Positions 1 through 11,736 of a stretch of DNA of 64,000 nucleotides are shown here, in pieces. Position 1 is the stretch's first letter. The number at the start of each line of letters is the position of its first letter. Made by a program: the position numbers and the translations under genes. The DNA comes from Plutella xylostella (Eukaryota > Arthropoda > Insecta > Lepidoptera > Plutellidae), in contig NC_063995.1 of the NCBI RefSeq assembly GCF_932276165.1, positions 6,820,001 through 6,884,000 of the forward strand, given 5' to 3'. The notes under the pieces are model-generated. The model saw nothing but the letters and a program-made list of their open reading frames with translations, did no database searches and was not told the DNA's origin.

Positions 1-676
1 TTATTGAAGTGATACATGCGTATACATACACGGCAGAGTTTTATTCTGTAGCCAGTTATGTAGTCAACTTACTAAGTAAGAAATATTCATTAGGAAACCA
101 ACTTTTAAATCGCGAAAAAACAGCTGTTATGTATCATAAACACCTGCATAAAACCAATAAGTATTTATAGAGCTGTTGCATTTTTCTTAGGATTTCATAG
201 TTTTACTATTACCACATTACATAGGTATAATGTTTGTTAGTTAGTTTGTCGGCTACAATACATTTCCACCCTAAATCAAACATAGCTAGACCTAATTGTT
301 TTAAAATAATAAACTAGATCTAAAAGGTATAAGTACCACATTGTATTAATCGTCTAAAATATCATAAAATATGGGAATTGTCGAATATCATTTTACGAAA
401 GATCCGACGACTGTGATGTAGACAAGTTCTCGTCGTCAAAGAAGTTCTTAGAAGATAATCTGTAGGTGTACAGTCATCGCTGTAAACACTGTACATCTCC
501 GTATCTTGCCAAAGTATCGAGAGGGTAACTTTATACCTACTGATGAAAAACGAACGAACGAAAGCTATCGTGTAATCGGCACGTTTAATACAACGACATA
601 ATATAGTTTGCTCGCACTGCAGTTCTCAGACTTATTTGTTTTTCGTCATATACGTAGAGTGACCCCCTGAAACTGA

Positions 677-912
677 GAGTCACTTGCAGCACCCTGTATA
701 TACTGACCCGCGTCGGCGAGGATGTTGCCCTGTCCCTTGAGCGGCAGCACCAGTACTCGCGCGTCCAGCGTGTAGCGCCCGTCGAAGTATGAGACACTGT
801 GAGTCACTTGCAACACCCTGTATATACTGACCCGCGTCGGCGAGGATGTTGCCCTGTCCCTTGAGCGGCAGCACCAGTACTCGTGCGTCCAGCGTGTAGC
901 GCCCGTCGAAGT
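677..912 (-). repeat. 124-bp-period tandem duplication of the 3' part of exon 4
   Basis: Two near-identical 112-bp copies start at 677 and 801. On the minus strand each contains the last 81 bp of the JHBP exon, its GT donor, and then the dispersed-repeat terminus TATACAGGGTGTTGCAA or a close variant. The upstream copy (801-912) belongs to the real exon 832-965. The downstream copy (677-788) is an exon fragment with an intact donor and an AG (CTCACAG) about 12 bp before it, so it could act as an alternative or cryptic exon. Confidence 0.85.
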
Positions 913-3900
913 GCAGCCGCGGGAAGCGCACCCGGCCGCGGATCGTGAACGTGTCCAGGTCCACGCTGAGGGAATAGACATCTCATTAACTCTTAGATTA
1001 AAATTACTAAAACCAAGTACATATGTACTTAGCAATAGCGCATTAGTTTAGGCTTTCCTGCTCATTATTCTATATTCCCGGTCTAAATCCGGTCTAGGAA
1101 GCCCTTGTAATGCAATTAAATATGGGGCTGTGGTTTTTTTTTTAATTTGCAGAGTTTTCAGTCATTATTGACTGCTTTGTGTATGCAAAGAATATTCTCT
1201 GATAATAATATATTATTTTCTAATGTAGGATGTAGACTGTAGAGGAAAAAACTAAGACAATATAAGAATCGGCCACAAATAAGCCTACTTTTTTGTACTT
1301 GAATAATAGCGCCATCTATTATAAACTACCGGTATTTATTACTAAGGCTGTCTGTACAAGCACATTGTTAAATACTTTATAATTGAAATCTAATTATATT
1401 TGAGCAGGCGCAACAACCATGACAACTTGAATAACTTAGCAACTTCATAGTTCACCGATAAAATAATAGATGTCGCTTATCTTGTAATAAGTATTATAAA
1501 GAGTAGAGAATTGTTAACTAACTAGGTAATCTATACAATTACTGTATTTAGTAGTTTTCAGCAAGGTCCAATCTAGATGGATCTTCTTAAACATAATGAC
1601 GAAAATAACTATCCTTAGGATATTCCTGTAATGCGCCTATCAATTACAGGCACGGGTTTCATATTATCTAGATAAAGTAGGTACTGAAGGATACGCCCTT
1701 GTCATTTACGAAGCCTGTTATCTTATTTCATGAAACGTTGTAACACTATAAGTGTTACATTATATGTTATTATATAAGATTTTATGTGTTGAGGATAATA
1801 GAGGTGTACCATGTTTTCTTTCAGGGATCCTGTGACTTTTTTGGTGACTGTTCCACTTTTTAAATATAAAATATGTATCCAATACATCCGTAAATAATGC
1901 AATTTTTACAGAATATAATTTTTAGAAAATATTAATTGATGGAATGCTCTACAATTATTTATTTTATACTAAGTACATTCTGAATAACAATTAAAATGTA
2001 TCCGTGTTCTCTTGAAAACTTGAATTGATCGTTCCAGGAAGTTAAACAATCGTCAATAAATTCCATGATGCAGCCACGACGGTGGCGACCATGACGATGA
2101 AGTAAAGTTCGCAAGATCTCAACTAATATTACTATACTCACGAGAAATGAAAAAGTTCTAGTAACAGATGGATCATCAATGGAACCTTCTCATTGCACGC
2201 GAGTGTAGTAGAGTCAATGTAGCAGTTGACATTTGACAGGTATCAAGTTGGTCTGACTGTTATAGATTGGCAAGTTGCTTGGCGACCCTCCTTGCGGGGT
2301 GAAAGACGCGGAGGGGACGAGGTACCCAAGACGACAGCGGGTAGCGGGAGGGTAGCGGTGGAGGGGAACGCGTGCACTGCATGTCATTGTTACGGCAGTC
2401 TCGGCCGCGCAGCCGAGGCGGCCACATGTCTTATATAGTCTGTCATAATTTGAGTGCGACCCACATGAGATCATTGATCCTGAGACCATTAGTCTTAGGA
2501 TGAGTGTTGAGGCCTTTTTAATATTATCATTATACTATTATTAGGTATCTATAATTCGTCAACAAAATAACGTTAAAAACAACAAATCGTATAATGTCTC
2601 AATATAGGGGCTTCTTGTAGAACAGCGTACCGGATCAGTCATGCTACGCGGCTAAAGGTTGGTACTGCGCAGTCAGATACGAAAAAGTAAACAACAAAGA
2701 CGAAGAGTCCATATGACAGTGCGTCAGTTGTCAGTTCTTGTAACTAGGAAAGCAACCAAAATTTATGTGATTTAATGAAAGTAATTAATGAGCAAAACAC
2801 AGAGAAAAATTACAAAATTGATGAAATTTTGAAAGAAAATGGTCATATCGTGCTTCGCCTACCCCCATACCACCCGGAATTAAATCCTATTGAACTTGTG
2901 TGGCTCGCAAGAACGTCGATTGACTCTAACTTAGATAAAGAGATAAAAGACTTAGAGTTGCTTTTCTCTAATTATTCGCCTGAAAAGTGGAGAAATTGTG
3001 ACGACCATGTCATAAAAAATTAAGACGAATATTATAAATCTGATAGAGTATTTGACAATGTATTGGACAGGTATGTTATTGTTTATTTATAATTTAATGT
3101 AAATTAAACATAAAATATTATATGTGTACACTGAACTAATATGACTGGCGTACTCTAGTACATTATACTTCAAAGTAGGTATAATGTTTTTTGGTTTTTG
3201 TCTTAGATTTATAATTGAAGTTAATGAAAACGATGATGAAGATGAGGATGACGACGACGATGAACAAGTTAAAACAGAGAGTGAACATGAAAGTGACATG
3301 GAAATTGATTTATAAAATAAAACACTTTTACATAAATAAATTCAAATTGGTAGATATTCTGAAGGTAAACATCCAAATTTTAATGCTGTCAAACTATAAT
3401 TTTTAAGCTAAATATGACATTTACGGGAACACTCATAGAATGAAATTTTACTTACGTCAGAAATAGTTACAAGCTATCGCGAGATTAATCCGGGCACACT
3501 TTTCTACGTGTGTAGCATGTCGTGCTACCTCGCCCCCGCCACTTCTTTCACCCCGCAAGGAGGGTCGCCAAGTAACTTGCCACATTATAATTATCGTGGT
3601 CTATCCTAATTCCTACCTATCTCTTTTACACTAAGGGTCAATTCAGACGTACCACAACCACACCACAGCCACAACCACACCACAACCACGCCGTGTGGTC
3701 GGGCGTATATTTTGTGTTGAAAATGAATAATCCAATTCACACGTGCCACATTTTGCCGTTGTTATCGATCACATCGTAACCACATCGCGACGGCAACGCC
3801 GCCACGCGGCCACGCCACCTGCTCTCTCTATTAACTGCATACGACCACGTGGTTACCACATCACAACGACAGCGACAACGCAACCACATCGTAATTTTGT

Positions 3901-5863
3901 CGCTGCTACAACGCAACTGCAAAAACCCGCTGCCACAATATTATACTATTCACACGTAACCACAGCTTGACCACATTATTTATTTTTTATTTTATTTATT
4001 TTTATTTTGGCTTCATACAGTCATAAGTTATGAAAATACAGGTTTAAAGACTTAGGGTAACGTAACGTACCTTGGGACGCTTGTACCTCGGGACATTGAT
4101 TGTATTTTAAAAACCGGCTAAATAAACACATTAAAATTCTACCCTAGGCATAGTATTTTACTCGCTTGGCAAAACTAGTGAGTCTCGTGATCATACCAGC
4201 ATCGAGTGTGTGGTGAAGACAATATGAAGTTTTTTGGAGTCAAAAGTAGCTTTTGTATAGTTTTTTGTGTTGCTTTATCTCATTGAGGCATGCTCAAAAT
4301 AAAGACATGGATGTCACGTATAACTTTTCAGTTATTTAATTTTATGACATGGCAATTATCTGAAAGATTCCTGAATTAAAAATAAAGATATTTAAATTTT
4401 GGTTAAATATTGCTTTTTTGTACCTTGGAATACAATTAAATTTGTACCTTGGGACACTGTTTCCTATGGCTTTGTACTATGGAAAATGCAAACATCTAAA
4501 TAACGCCTTATATCTCTGTTCTTAATTGTACCAGAGTGAAACTAGACAGAAGAGAGATGCAGTAAATCAATAAGAACAGAGATATAAGGCGTTATTTAGA
4601 AGTTTGCATTTTCCATAGTACAAAGCTATAGGAAACAGTGTCCCAAGGTACAAACGTGTAACGTACCTTGGGTCAAAACAAGCATTTTTACTTTTATCTT
4701 AATTTAATAAAATCTGGCCACACTAAAGCTTTAGCACAAATACTAGTGATAATAGATTATATATCCTACCGAATAAAGAAAATTTCACATTAATATCTTA
4801 GTTGTACGCTGCGATAGCTTCATTCAAAGTTGGGGTAGTCGAAAATGTCCCTAGGTACGTTACGTTACCCTACATACTATTATGGACTCGGAGAGCCGAC
4901 AATTTAAAATTAAGTTAATTTTAGTTTACAAATATCCAGAGAACTATCAACTAGTGGACTTATAAGAAAATTTAATTACTAAGTGAAATAATAACAATTT
5001 TGAAATAGCGTGGTTAAGATTGTAGGTAGGTTACTTATACAATATGATGTCTAGTTAGAATAGAATAGAATGGAATATACAAAAACATAAACAAGGAAAG
5101 TTATTAATACTTAACTATAGTTATATTAGTGATTGAGGTGTTTCAAAGTTTTACTTTTAAATACATCTATAGTGTCATTAAATGGGTCAATGTTGGAGGC
5201 TGATAATTCAGAGTTATATAAGTGTAGTGTGCGATACATATAGCTATTACGAGTATAATTTTTATTGTGATTAGGAAGTATAAATAACTTATTTCTATTA
5301 CGAAGAGAACGCAAAGAACGCAAGAGGCCATGGGATCTCACAGTAAAAGGGATTCTACATAATAAGGATGGACAAATAATTTTACCGTTTAAGATTTTAT
5401 ATAAGAACGTGAGGTCCATTAACTTCCGTCGCAGGCTTAGAGGGGTGAGATTAAAATGTTTTAGTCTTGAATCATAAGATGTGCAGGGATAATGAAATTT
5501 GAATGATAGACTTTTAAGGAACTTCTCTTGAACCTGCTCTATACGTTTGATGTGTATGTGATAACAGGGGGACCATACAACTGAAGCAAATTCTAAAATG
5601 GATCTTATGAATGAGTAATATAATATTTTAATAGTATTTATACTTTGAAAAGGCTTTGAAACTCTATTTATGAAACCTAAATTTCTAAATGCTCTATTAA
5701 CTATACTGTCTACTAGCTGTTCCCGCGCGCTTCGCTTCGCCTTAAAAAGTTTTCCCGTGGGAATTCCGGGATAAAAAGTAGCCTATGTTCTTTCCCAGGG
5801 TCTAGACCGTATGTATACCAAATTTCATTCAAATCCGTTCAGTAGTTTTGGCGTGAAAGAGTA

Positions 5864-5906
<43 letters not shown>

Positions 5907-8900
5907 CAGTTACTTTCGCATTTATAATATTAGTTAGGATTAGGATTAGGATATGTGAATTATATGTCAAGTTGCTATCCATCAGTATCCCTAAGTCACG
6001 AATAGTATTAACTCTAGGTAGCTCGCTATAATGTAGTGTGTAAGGAAAAACTAGTGGCTTAATTTTACGAGTATAAGTTATGACGGAGCACTTGCTAGCG
6101 TTAAGAAAGAGTTGGTTCACCTTACAGTATTCAGTTAGAGCACATAAATCTTGCTGTAAAAGCAAACATGCTTGCTCGTCAGTGATATGTCGCTGCGACA
6201 TGGTGTGGTTGTGGTACGTGTGAATTGGCGCTAATTCCACAATAATGTGTCGTTACGTCCCCCTGACACATGTGGTCTTATCTCTACTCTTCTGCAGTAA
6301 ATACTTACTCTATGTTCTTAATGGTGAAGTTGGAGGCTCCCGACACCTTCACATCTTGTCCGATGGCCACGAACTGCACCACGTTGCCGCTGTCCACCAC
6401 TATCTGTAACATATACAATATATTTTATTATAATAATATAATATTATATATTTTATAGTAATTTACACAATTGTTTTCTAAACTGAAACATGAAACTAGA
6501 ATATAGACCTAAAATCTTACATAAAATGTGAAATTCGATTTTATCTATTCACAAGACAAAAGGAAGTTCCAGGCTCTGCGTTGATGTCTTTTGTATGAAA
6601 ATTGTGGGATATGGATTTGTTATTGGTGTATTGTTTTACACAGAGTCAATCTTTATCAGTGCAAATTTCCGAAGATAAATTCATGTAACCAATATACTAA
6701 ACTACTTTGACTGTATAACTGATATAGAAAAAAAAAACCTACTTACTAAAGTTTAAAGTACAAATTATGAATACCTTATTAATATGGCACAGCAGTTTTT
6801 CTTGCTATTTCAGAGTTGTCGCTACAATAAATAATTATTTAGTATACAGGGCCAAAAAAAAAACCAAACCACACGTAGGTTTCGGCTTAATAAGGGGCCG
6901 TCCATTAATCACGTGAGGATCAAAGGGGGGGGGAGGGGGTACTGAAAACCTCACGAAACATCACGAGGGGGAGGGGGGGTTCTCGTTAGACATCACGTGT
7001 ATTAATTTTTTGTCAAAAATTAGGTATTTCTGAACCGATATTTTGGACAACGCAAAAATTTTACCGATTTGTAGTATGACCTATATTTTTTCTAGTCAAA
7101 AATTGCCTTTACATAGACTTCCAAAAAAATACACGTGATCCAGGGGGGGGGAGGGGGGGTTGGTCCCAAACCTCACCAAATATCACCAGGGGGGAGGGGG
7201 GGATTAAAAAATGAGAAAAACAACCTCACGTGATTAATGGACGGCCCCAAAGTAGTATGAATTTCCCCTTTTTGCAACACCCTGTATATCGTTTAGCTGC
7301 TTCGCTCTCCATCCCTGCATACGTCCTCACCTGCGGTATGACGAAGGGCTCGATGGTGGGCACCTGCAGCTCGGGGATGCCCTCTGCCAGCTTGGGCCGG
7401 ATCTTCTCGATGGACTTCAGCACGCACTCGTTGATGGTGCTCTGGTCCCGCTTGCAGACTTCGATGTAGTCCGCTGTGGGGACAGAGTGGACATTAGCCG
7501 TATACGTAACCAACGTTAAAAACCCTCTATACATTCAACACTAAAACTAGCATAACTTTTGAACGGCTCGGGGTAATAATGCCTATGCGCCAATTTTTTT
7601 TATTGAAAATCGTTTCATCCATTTGGGAGCTACGCTACCACAGACACGCTAAACTTATTACAGCACTATTTTTGTTGTGAAGTAAAAAAAAGGCGTTTTG
7701 AATGATATTTTACAGATTTTTAAGGCATTTGACAGCGCTAAATATCTGTTTCACACTTTCTAAGTTTTAATGGTTGTGGCGTTAAAAGTCAGAAGCATCA
7801 AAGAATTTTTTCAAGAAAGTAGAAAGACAAATTTTTCATGATGTCCATAAAGATGCAGCAAGGAAGCTTGAAAAATTACGGTCTGAGCAGGCAAAAATAA
7901 AGTCTCAACATTATTTTACTAAACTACTAAGTGATACCTACTTAATTGTAAATTGTTCTTGTCATCGCTGTTATGGTAATCGCAGCTCGGATGAGTTATG
8001 ATGTGATGGCTATCTAATGCCATGTTATTAATTTATTATGCGAGTTCATCAAAAGATTAGCACTTTATAAATCTTCAGGATTCCACTGTACTTGTAGCTG
8101 TAGAATACAGATTTTATCTAGTTATGTTTTTGAAGAGTGAACGCTACGTTTCGTTTCGTCGAAGAAACTGCAGCCCTACCAAATCAAAATAAGGTCATAA
8201 TTTTGTTGGAGGGACATATTATAGCCCTGAACTTCTAGCTGATTTGTCGATCTTGTATCAAGCTAAAACTAGTTAAAGTAGTGTGTGTAAGTCAAAAACA
8301 TCTAAGTATTAATTAAACGTAAGTATAATAAAGTTTCATTAATGAGTCACATTTAATAATCGTAGCTGTATTACTCGTAAATGTTACGTGGGTACTGAAG
8401 ATCATGAGTACTTATGAAATAAAACGTCTATGTAACGGCTACCGCCCGTCACATGCATCAAGGCAGATTAAGTTTTTTCCATAACAGGTAACAATGATAA
8501 ACTAGTAATTAAATGATAATTCACAACTAGATCCCCCCCCTCCCCCCCTCTGGTCGACATGCCAACCAACGTGCGGGTTGGTTATTACGACACAAAGGAG
8601 AATGTCCTTGCTGTCCATTTGACATCTAAGAACAATCTGAAACAACAGTTTCCGTAACAATTTTCTTTTTTTTACAGAATAATTAACAAACTGTTATAAT
8701 TTTCTAAATAGATATAGTAGATAAAACAAATACGGCCTTACAATGTGTATGAATAAAGAAAATATTCACACTTTTAGTTAGAATCATATTTTCATATATT
8801 AACATCAGCTGGACTATTTTTTAATTGATTCCATAAATATAAATATGCTTATCAGTATATGTGCCTATTCAGATTATAGTTCCGAACTGAGAGACGATTC

Positions 8901-11644
8901 AGTTATTGATAAGTACTTTAGTGCTTTAAATGTACAGGCTGACTGGCCTAAACCTTTCTATAATGAATAATTAAATTTATATATCTTTGCAGAAAGAAAG
9001 CAAATGTTAGAAGTCTAGAACCCAGTTTCTAATTGCGGAAATCGTATGCATGTCTAACTTATACGGATTAAATCACTCTCTAGTCGTGAAAACATTAGAA
9101 TAATCAAAGCTTAAATATTATAGGTTATGTAAGGTATAGGTTCTAATAGGCACGGTCATAAAGTGTTAAAGAATAGGACTGCAGATCGTGTTGACTAAGG
9201 TCAGCCATTAGAGTGTCGAGTAAAGTTAGTCATTGATTAGTGTTTCAAGTTTACCCTGTCTTGCTCCGGAAGTTAGCTGGGTAATAAATAAAGAAAGGAT
9301 TGATTATTCACTGAGCAACTTCAATAGCATTTGAATTATTTGCAATGATTCAAAGATAACTGTCTAGATAAAGATAATTTATGCTCTACGTTTACGAGAA
9401 TCCCGAGTGAACGATATTGCATTGAAGTCGAAGTTTTTTTTCTGAAAATAAGTACCTATTCATTTAAAGGAAACGGTAAAATTGACACTGGTACATCCGC
9501 AATACCTCTTTTGTAAATAAAATTATTTTGTCCAGGAACAATATACAGGGTGTTGCAAAATCCGAATAGGTCAGATTCGAGGGACCAACTTTGTTACTAT
9601 GGAGAAGCAAAATATTATCTCTTTCGGCATACTAAGTATATGCCTATTGTGATTTAATTTATTGTACACTGTGTGGCATTCAAATGTGGATAAACCCGTA
9701 TCTAGGTGGCATTGATAGCTCTCCTCCGTGAACAACACAAGATGATTCCATTCTTCCATTTTATAATTATTATTTAATCTACTGGCTCATGCTATACTTT
9801 GTGTTATTTGCATTTAAAACCCGATTCGACCAAATTTTATGGCCATAGTGGCATCCTGTACCTCATTTTTAATAATAATATAATTGCTTATGATATAGCT
9901 ACTACTAGTAGATCCTGCGAGATAGGATTCGAAATGAAGAAATCCGCAGGAGAACTAAAGTTACCGACATAGCCAAAAGGATTAGCACGCTGAAGTGGCA
10001 ATGGGCTGGCCACGTAGCCCGCAGAGCCGACGACCGCTGGAGTACAAAGGTTCTGGAGTGGAGACCCCGTGTCGGCAAACGGCGTGTCGGTCGCCCCCCA
10101 ACCCGTTGGTCTGATGATCTGCGGAAGGTAGCGGGAAGCCGCTGGATGCAGATGGCGGGTGACCGTTTGGGGTGGCGATCGTTAGGAGAGGCCTATGTCC
10201 AACAGTGGACTACAGAAGGCTGAGAGAGAGAGAGTAGATCCTGGCTAGGTAACCTACCTTACATTCATAAAATAGTCATAAACAATGCATAACGCACAAA
10301 AATGGTAACTACCAAGTTAATAGTTGTTGACAATCGGTAATCGTCAGCACGTAACAGACAAAATATAAAGTGCATAAAAAGACACATAAAATTAAAAAAA
10401 CAAAATACAATGAAACGACCATTAACGATGTGTTGTGTGAAAAACCAGCCATCCGTCATGAAAACCACAAGGCCGTGAGAGCACGGTACAAGTTCAAGTG
10501 TAGAGTCATTAAAAATGATACATCCTCGTATGTTTCTTCAAACACTTTGTTGTTTTTCACCCCGATTTTTTTTAACTCGCTAAAACGACTAAGTACTTAA
10601 GTGGATTTATTTGGTATAAGAGATGTGATAGCTACCGAGAGAATGACTTATCTTTTAATCTTAAATTTTCAATTCCAGTATGGAGACAGCACACCACTCC
10701 ATCTTAATTTCTATTCTAGGCTTACCTGCCTAGGCGTATGCGTAATGCACTAGGTTCCGTGCAATAATTACTCCGAACTGCTACCGGTGGTTAGTGATTA
10801 CTGTGAGTACCTCATGTACCTGAGCAGCTCTGACGCAAGAAGCAAGTCATGGTAAACATATGCAGCTATAATCGATTAGCTTCCTGTAACGAGGAACCTT
10901 CCAGAAGAAACTAGCTAAGAAATGTCGGTACGTAAATGAAGATCATCATCATCTGCAGCTTGTAATCGTCCAGTGATGGACATAGGGAGCGCTGTAGCAC
11001 TCTGTTCTCGGCCTTCCTCATCCAGCCACCACAGGCCACTTGCCTATGTCGTGAGCCTTTCATATACATTATTATGCTCACGTTGTAATCGCTGAAGGGG
11101 AGTCAGAGGTGACCTGCAAGCAAGCCACGACCAGCTTTTTGCTGTAAAATTTTTTACTCAGATGAAAGCTCATCGCCGTTTTAGAATGAGTTCAATGTAC
11201 TTTATTATGTAGATGTGCAGAAATACTCACCATGATTTTCTTCACCGTAAGAGCATACTTAAATTCCTTAAGTGATATGAATCCATAATTGTTACGTTTT
11301 CATTCTTTGTCATACATTATAACATGATGATGATGAGATAATGCATGCTTACTGACTACTCATTTACATGATTCGGTATAATGCTAAGGTGTCTGTTGTA
11401 TGTTTGTTTCCTACGGGAGTCTTTTCGATGACTTTACTTACGGAATATTTATTCTATAATTCTTACAGGATATCCATTTTAAGTCGAACTATATTTCGAG
11501 AGCGATATATTTCGCCACCCGGCACCCATCCCGCATAAAAGGAAATATAAATCACTCACGTATTTGTTTCAAAGAGCCTCCACTGATCGCACAGAGCACC
11601 ATAAAAAGAGATGAAACAAACTTAGAAGTAAACATTTTGACCAT
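832..11644 (-). CDS. takeout/JHBP-like secreted protein, 3' end beyond left edge
   Basis: Four exons join in phase on the minus strand: 11644-11560 (ATG, signal peptide, ends phase 1), 7473-7331, 6403-6309 and 965-832. All have AG/GT borders. Exon 1 begins MVKMFTSKFVSSLFMVLCA, a hydrophobic secretion signal. Exon 2 has the paired cysteines of the family (CKRDQSTINEC) and the IPELQVPTIEPF stretch. Exon 4 carries the GRYTLDARVLVLPLKGQGN strand typical of JHBP/takeout proteins. Family members are about 245 residues and bind hydrophobic ligands such as juvenile hormone in haemolymph or tissues; here the ligand is unknown. Roughly the last 100 residues (two exons by comparison with the paralog at 24324-34944) lie outside the window. 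The introns total over 10 kb and are packed with mobile elements. The 3' part of exon 4 is also duplicated just downstream. Fold assignment is confident; exact function is not. Confidence 0.85.
966..2267. other. intronic AT-rich stretch, nothing recognised
   Basis: Start of the 5.3-kb intron 3 of the minus-strand takeout-like gene. I see no exon, RNA gene or classifiable transposon here. The same holds for positions 1-676, where no further JHBP exon was found. Confidence 0.5.
2268..3582 (+). mobile_element. TIR DNA transposon with DDE transposase remnant
   Basis: A 1.3-kb element bounded by inverted repeats of about 38 bp: left starts TGGCAAGTTGCTTGGCGACC, and the right end at 3544-3582 is its complement with one or two mismatches. 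Inside on the plus strand lies a DDE_3-type (Tc1/mariner/IS630-like) transposase C-terminus. No clear target-site duplication was found. Confidence 0.7.
2775..3315 (+). pseudogene. DDE_3 transposase C-terminal part with one intron
   Basis: The frame from 2775 encodes LRLPPYHPELNPIELVW, the segment around the last catalytic acidic residue of DDE_3 transposases. An in-frame TAA at 3021-3023 follows HVIKN. The same frame then reads on through DEYYKSDRVFDNVLDR to an AG/GTATGT donor at 3071. An acceptor (TCTTAG) at 3201-3206 restores the frame into an acidic tail rich in D and E, ending at TAA 3313-3315. The N-terminal two thirds of the enzyme are missing, so this copy is dead. The intron between catalytic core and acidic tail is inferred from phase and splice signals. 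Confidence 0.6.
3646..3976. repeat. ACCACAACCAC-rich low-complexity repeat
   Basis: A run of related words (ACCACAACCACACCACAGCC and variants) begins near 3651 and recurs to about 3976. The same terminus, CAATTCACACGTACCACAAC on the minus strand, recurs near 6200-6230, so this is a dispersed family, not just a microsatellite. Class unknown. Confidence 0.5.
4055..4870. mobile_element. 816-bp palindromic non-autonomous DNA transposon, TA target site
   Basis: Terminal inverted repeats GGGTAACGTAACGTACC (4055) and its complement (ending 4870) are flanked on both sides by TA. A second, long inner palindrome (arms about 4446-4526 and 4577-4653) shares the word GTACCTTGGGAC with the ends. No ORF. 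Size, TA duplication and fold-back structure suggest a Tc1/mariner-type MITE. Confidence 0.75.
5057..6190 (-). mobile_element. 5'-truncated Jockey/CR1-like LINE, interrupted
   Basis: Minus-strand frames encode the end of a non-LTR reverse transcriptase (6190 to about 5950, including the segment NQLFLNASKCSVITY) and, after an insertion, its C-terminal region to a stop at 5126-5128 (including RRKLMDLTFLYKILNGKI). A short 3' UTR ends in (ATTCT)n-like sequence near 5057-5075. The catalytic part is absent, so it cannot move. Confidence 0.65.
5713..5950 (+). mobile_element. retroposon with (CAGA)n tract nested in the LINE
   Basis: Starts CTAGCTGTTCCCGCGCGCTT, contains about eight CAGA units at 5869-5904 and ends in TTAGGAT repeats. 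This is a dispersed repeat type that I recognise from many lepidopteran introns. It splits the LINE reading frame, so it is younger than the LINE. Exact class (SINE or LINE 3' end) is uncertain. Confidence 0.55.
6894..7248. mobile_element. 355-bp G-rich MITE
   Basis: Inverted termini GGGGCCGTCCATTAATCACG (6894) and the complement ending at 7248. Internal arms repeat AGGGGGGGG-type G-runs and the phrase CCTCAC-AAA-ATCAC several times. It sits in intron 2 of the minus-strand takeout-like gene. No ORF; superfamily not assigned. Confidence 0.7.
7250..7300 (-). repeat. solo terminus of the TATACAGGGTGTTGCAA repeat
   Basis: TTTTGCAACACCCTGTATA at about 7270-7288, 43 bp from the donor of exon 2 of the minus-strand takeout-like gene. 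The same terminus occurs at about 696, 820, 9541, 18809, 19701 and 33791. Confidence 0.5.
7480..9540. other. intron 1 sequence with weak repeat traces
   Basis: Inside intron 1 of the minus-strand takeout-like gene. 7555-7660 (TTGAACGGCTCGGGGTAATA onward, with CTACGCTACCACAGACACGC) looks like a dispersed repeat tail. A pyrimidine run lies near 8531-8550. No exon seen. Confidence 0.4.
9541..9780 (-). pseudogene. Tc1-like transposase remnant
   Basis: The minus-strand frame reads WNHLVLFTEESYQCHLDTG, which resembles the 'W..VLFSDES' second-aspartate region of Tc1-like transposases with the aspartate replaced by glutamate. Only about 60 codons are open. A TATACAGGGTGTTGCAA terminus begins at 9541. 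Confidence 0.4.
9912..10235 (+). mobile_element. RTE-type LINE 3' end (endonuclease-reverse transcriptase C-terminus)
   Basis: 104 codons stay open from 9912 to TGA 10221-10223, ending GEAYVQQWTTEG. They contain LKWQWAGHVARRADDRW and GRPPTRWSDDL, the tail found in insect RTE-type endonuclease-reverse transcriptases. A (GA)n tail follows at 10224-10233. It is truncated at the 5' side, lacks the reverse transcriptase, and lies in intron 1 of the minus-strand takeout-like gene. Confidence 0.75.
10930..11170 (-). repeat. dispersed LINE-tail repeat
   Basis: ATCATCATCATCTGCAGC followed by GTCCAGTGATGGACATAGG is the minus-orientation of a common lepidopteran LINE 3' tail; the plus-strand counterpart GCCTATGTCCAACAGTGGAC is seen at 10190-10210. 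Not coding. Confidence 0.4.
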
Positions 11645-11729
11645 TTAATTTCTTTTGTATAAATATGTGAAAATACCGGCCAGGACAATGGACATCACAT
11701 CACTCTGGTCGCGACTACCGCTTTGTTTA

Positions 11730-11736
11730 TTATATA
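11730..11736 (-). promoter_or_regulatory. candidate TATA box of the minus-strand takeout-like gene
   Basis: TATATAA on the minus strand lies about 86 bp upstream of the ATG at 11644, a usual distance for an insect core promoter with a short 5' UTR. Inferred from position only. Confidence 0.35.

Noticed and set aside
400..470. Minus-strand frame ending KNFFDDENLSTSQSSDLS as a possible last exon of the leftmost takeout-like gene
   Set aside because: It lacks the 150-bp length and helix seen in the last exons of both paralogs, and the acceptor is weak.
1959..2141. Hydrophobic minus-strand frame (MVATVVAASWNLL) as a signal exon
   Set aside because: Stops within a few codons and has no GT donor.
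2226..2438. 70-codon frame with many Arg and Gly
   Set aside because: It lies in the terminal repeat of the TIR transposon.
3087..3299. Serine-rich minus-strand frame
   Set aside because: Antisense of the acidic tail of the transposase remnant.
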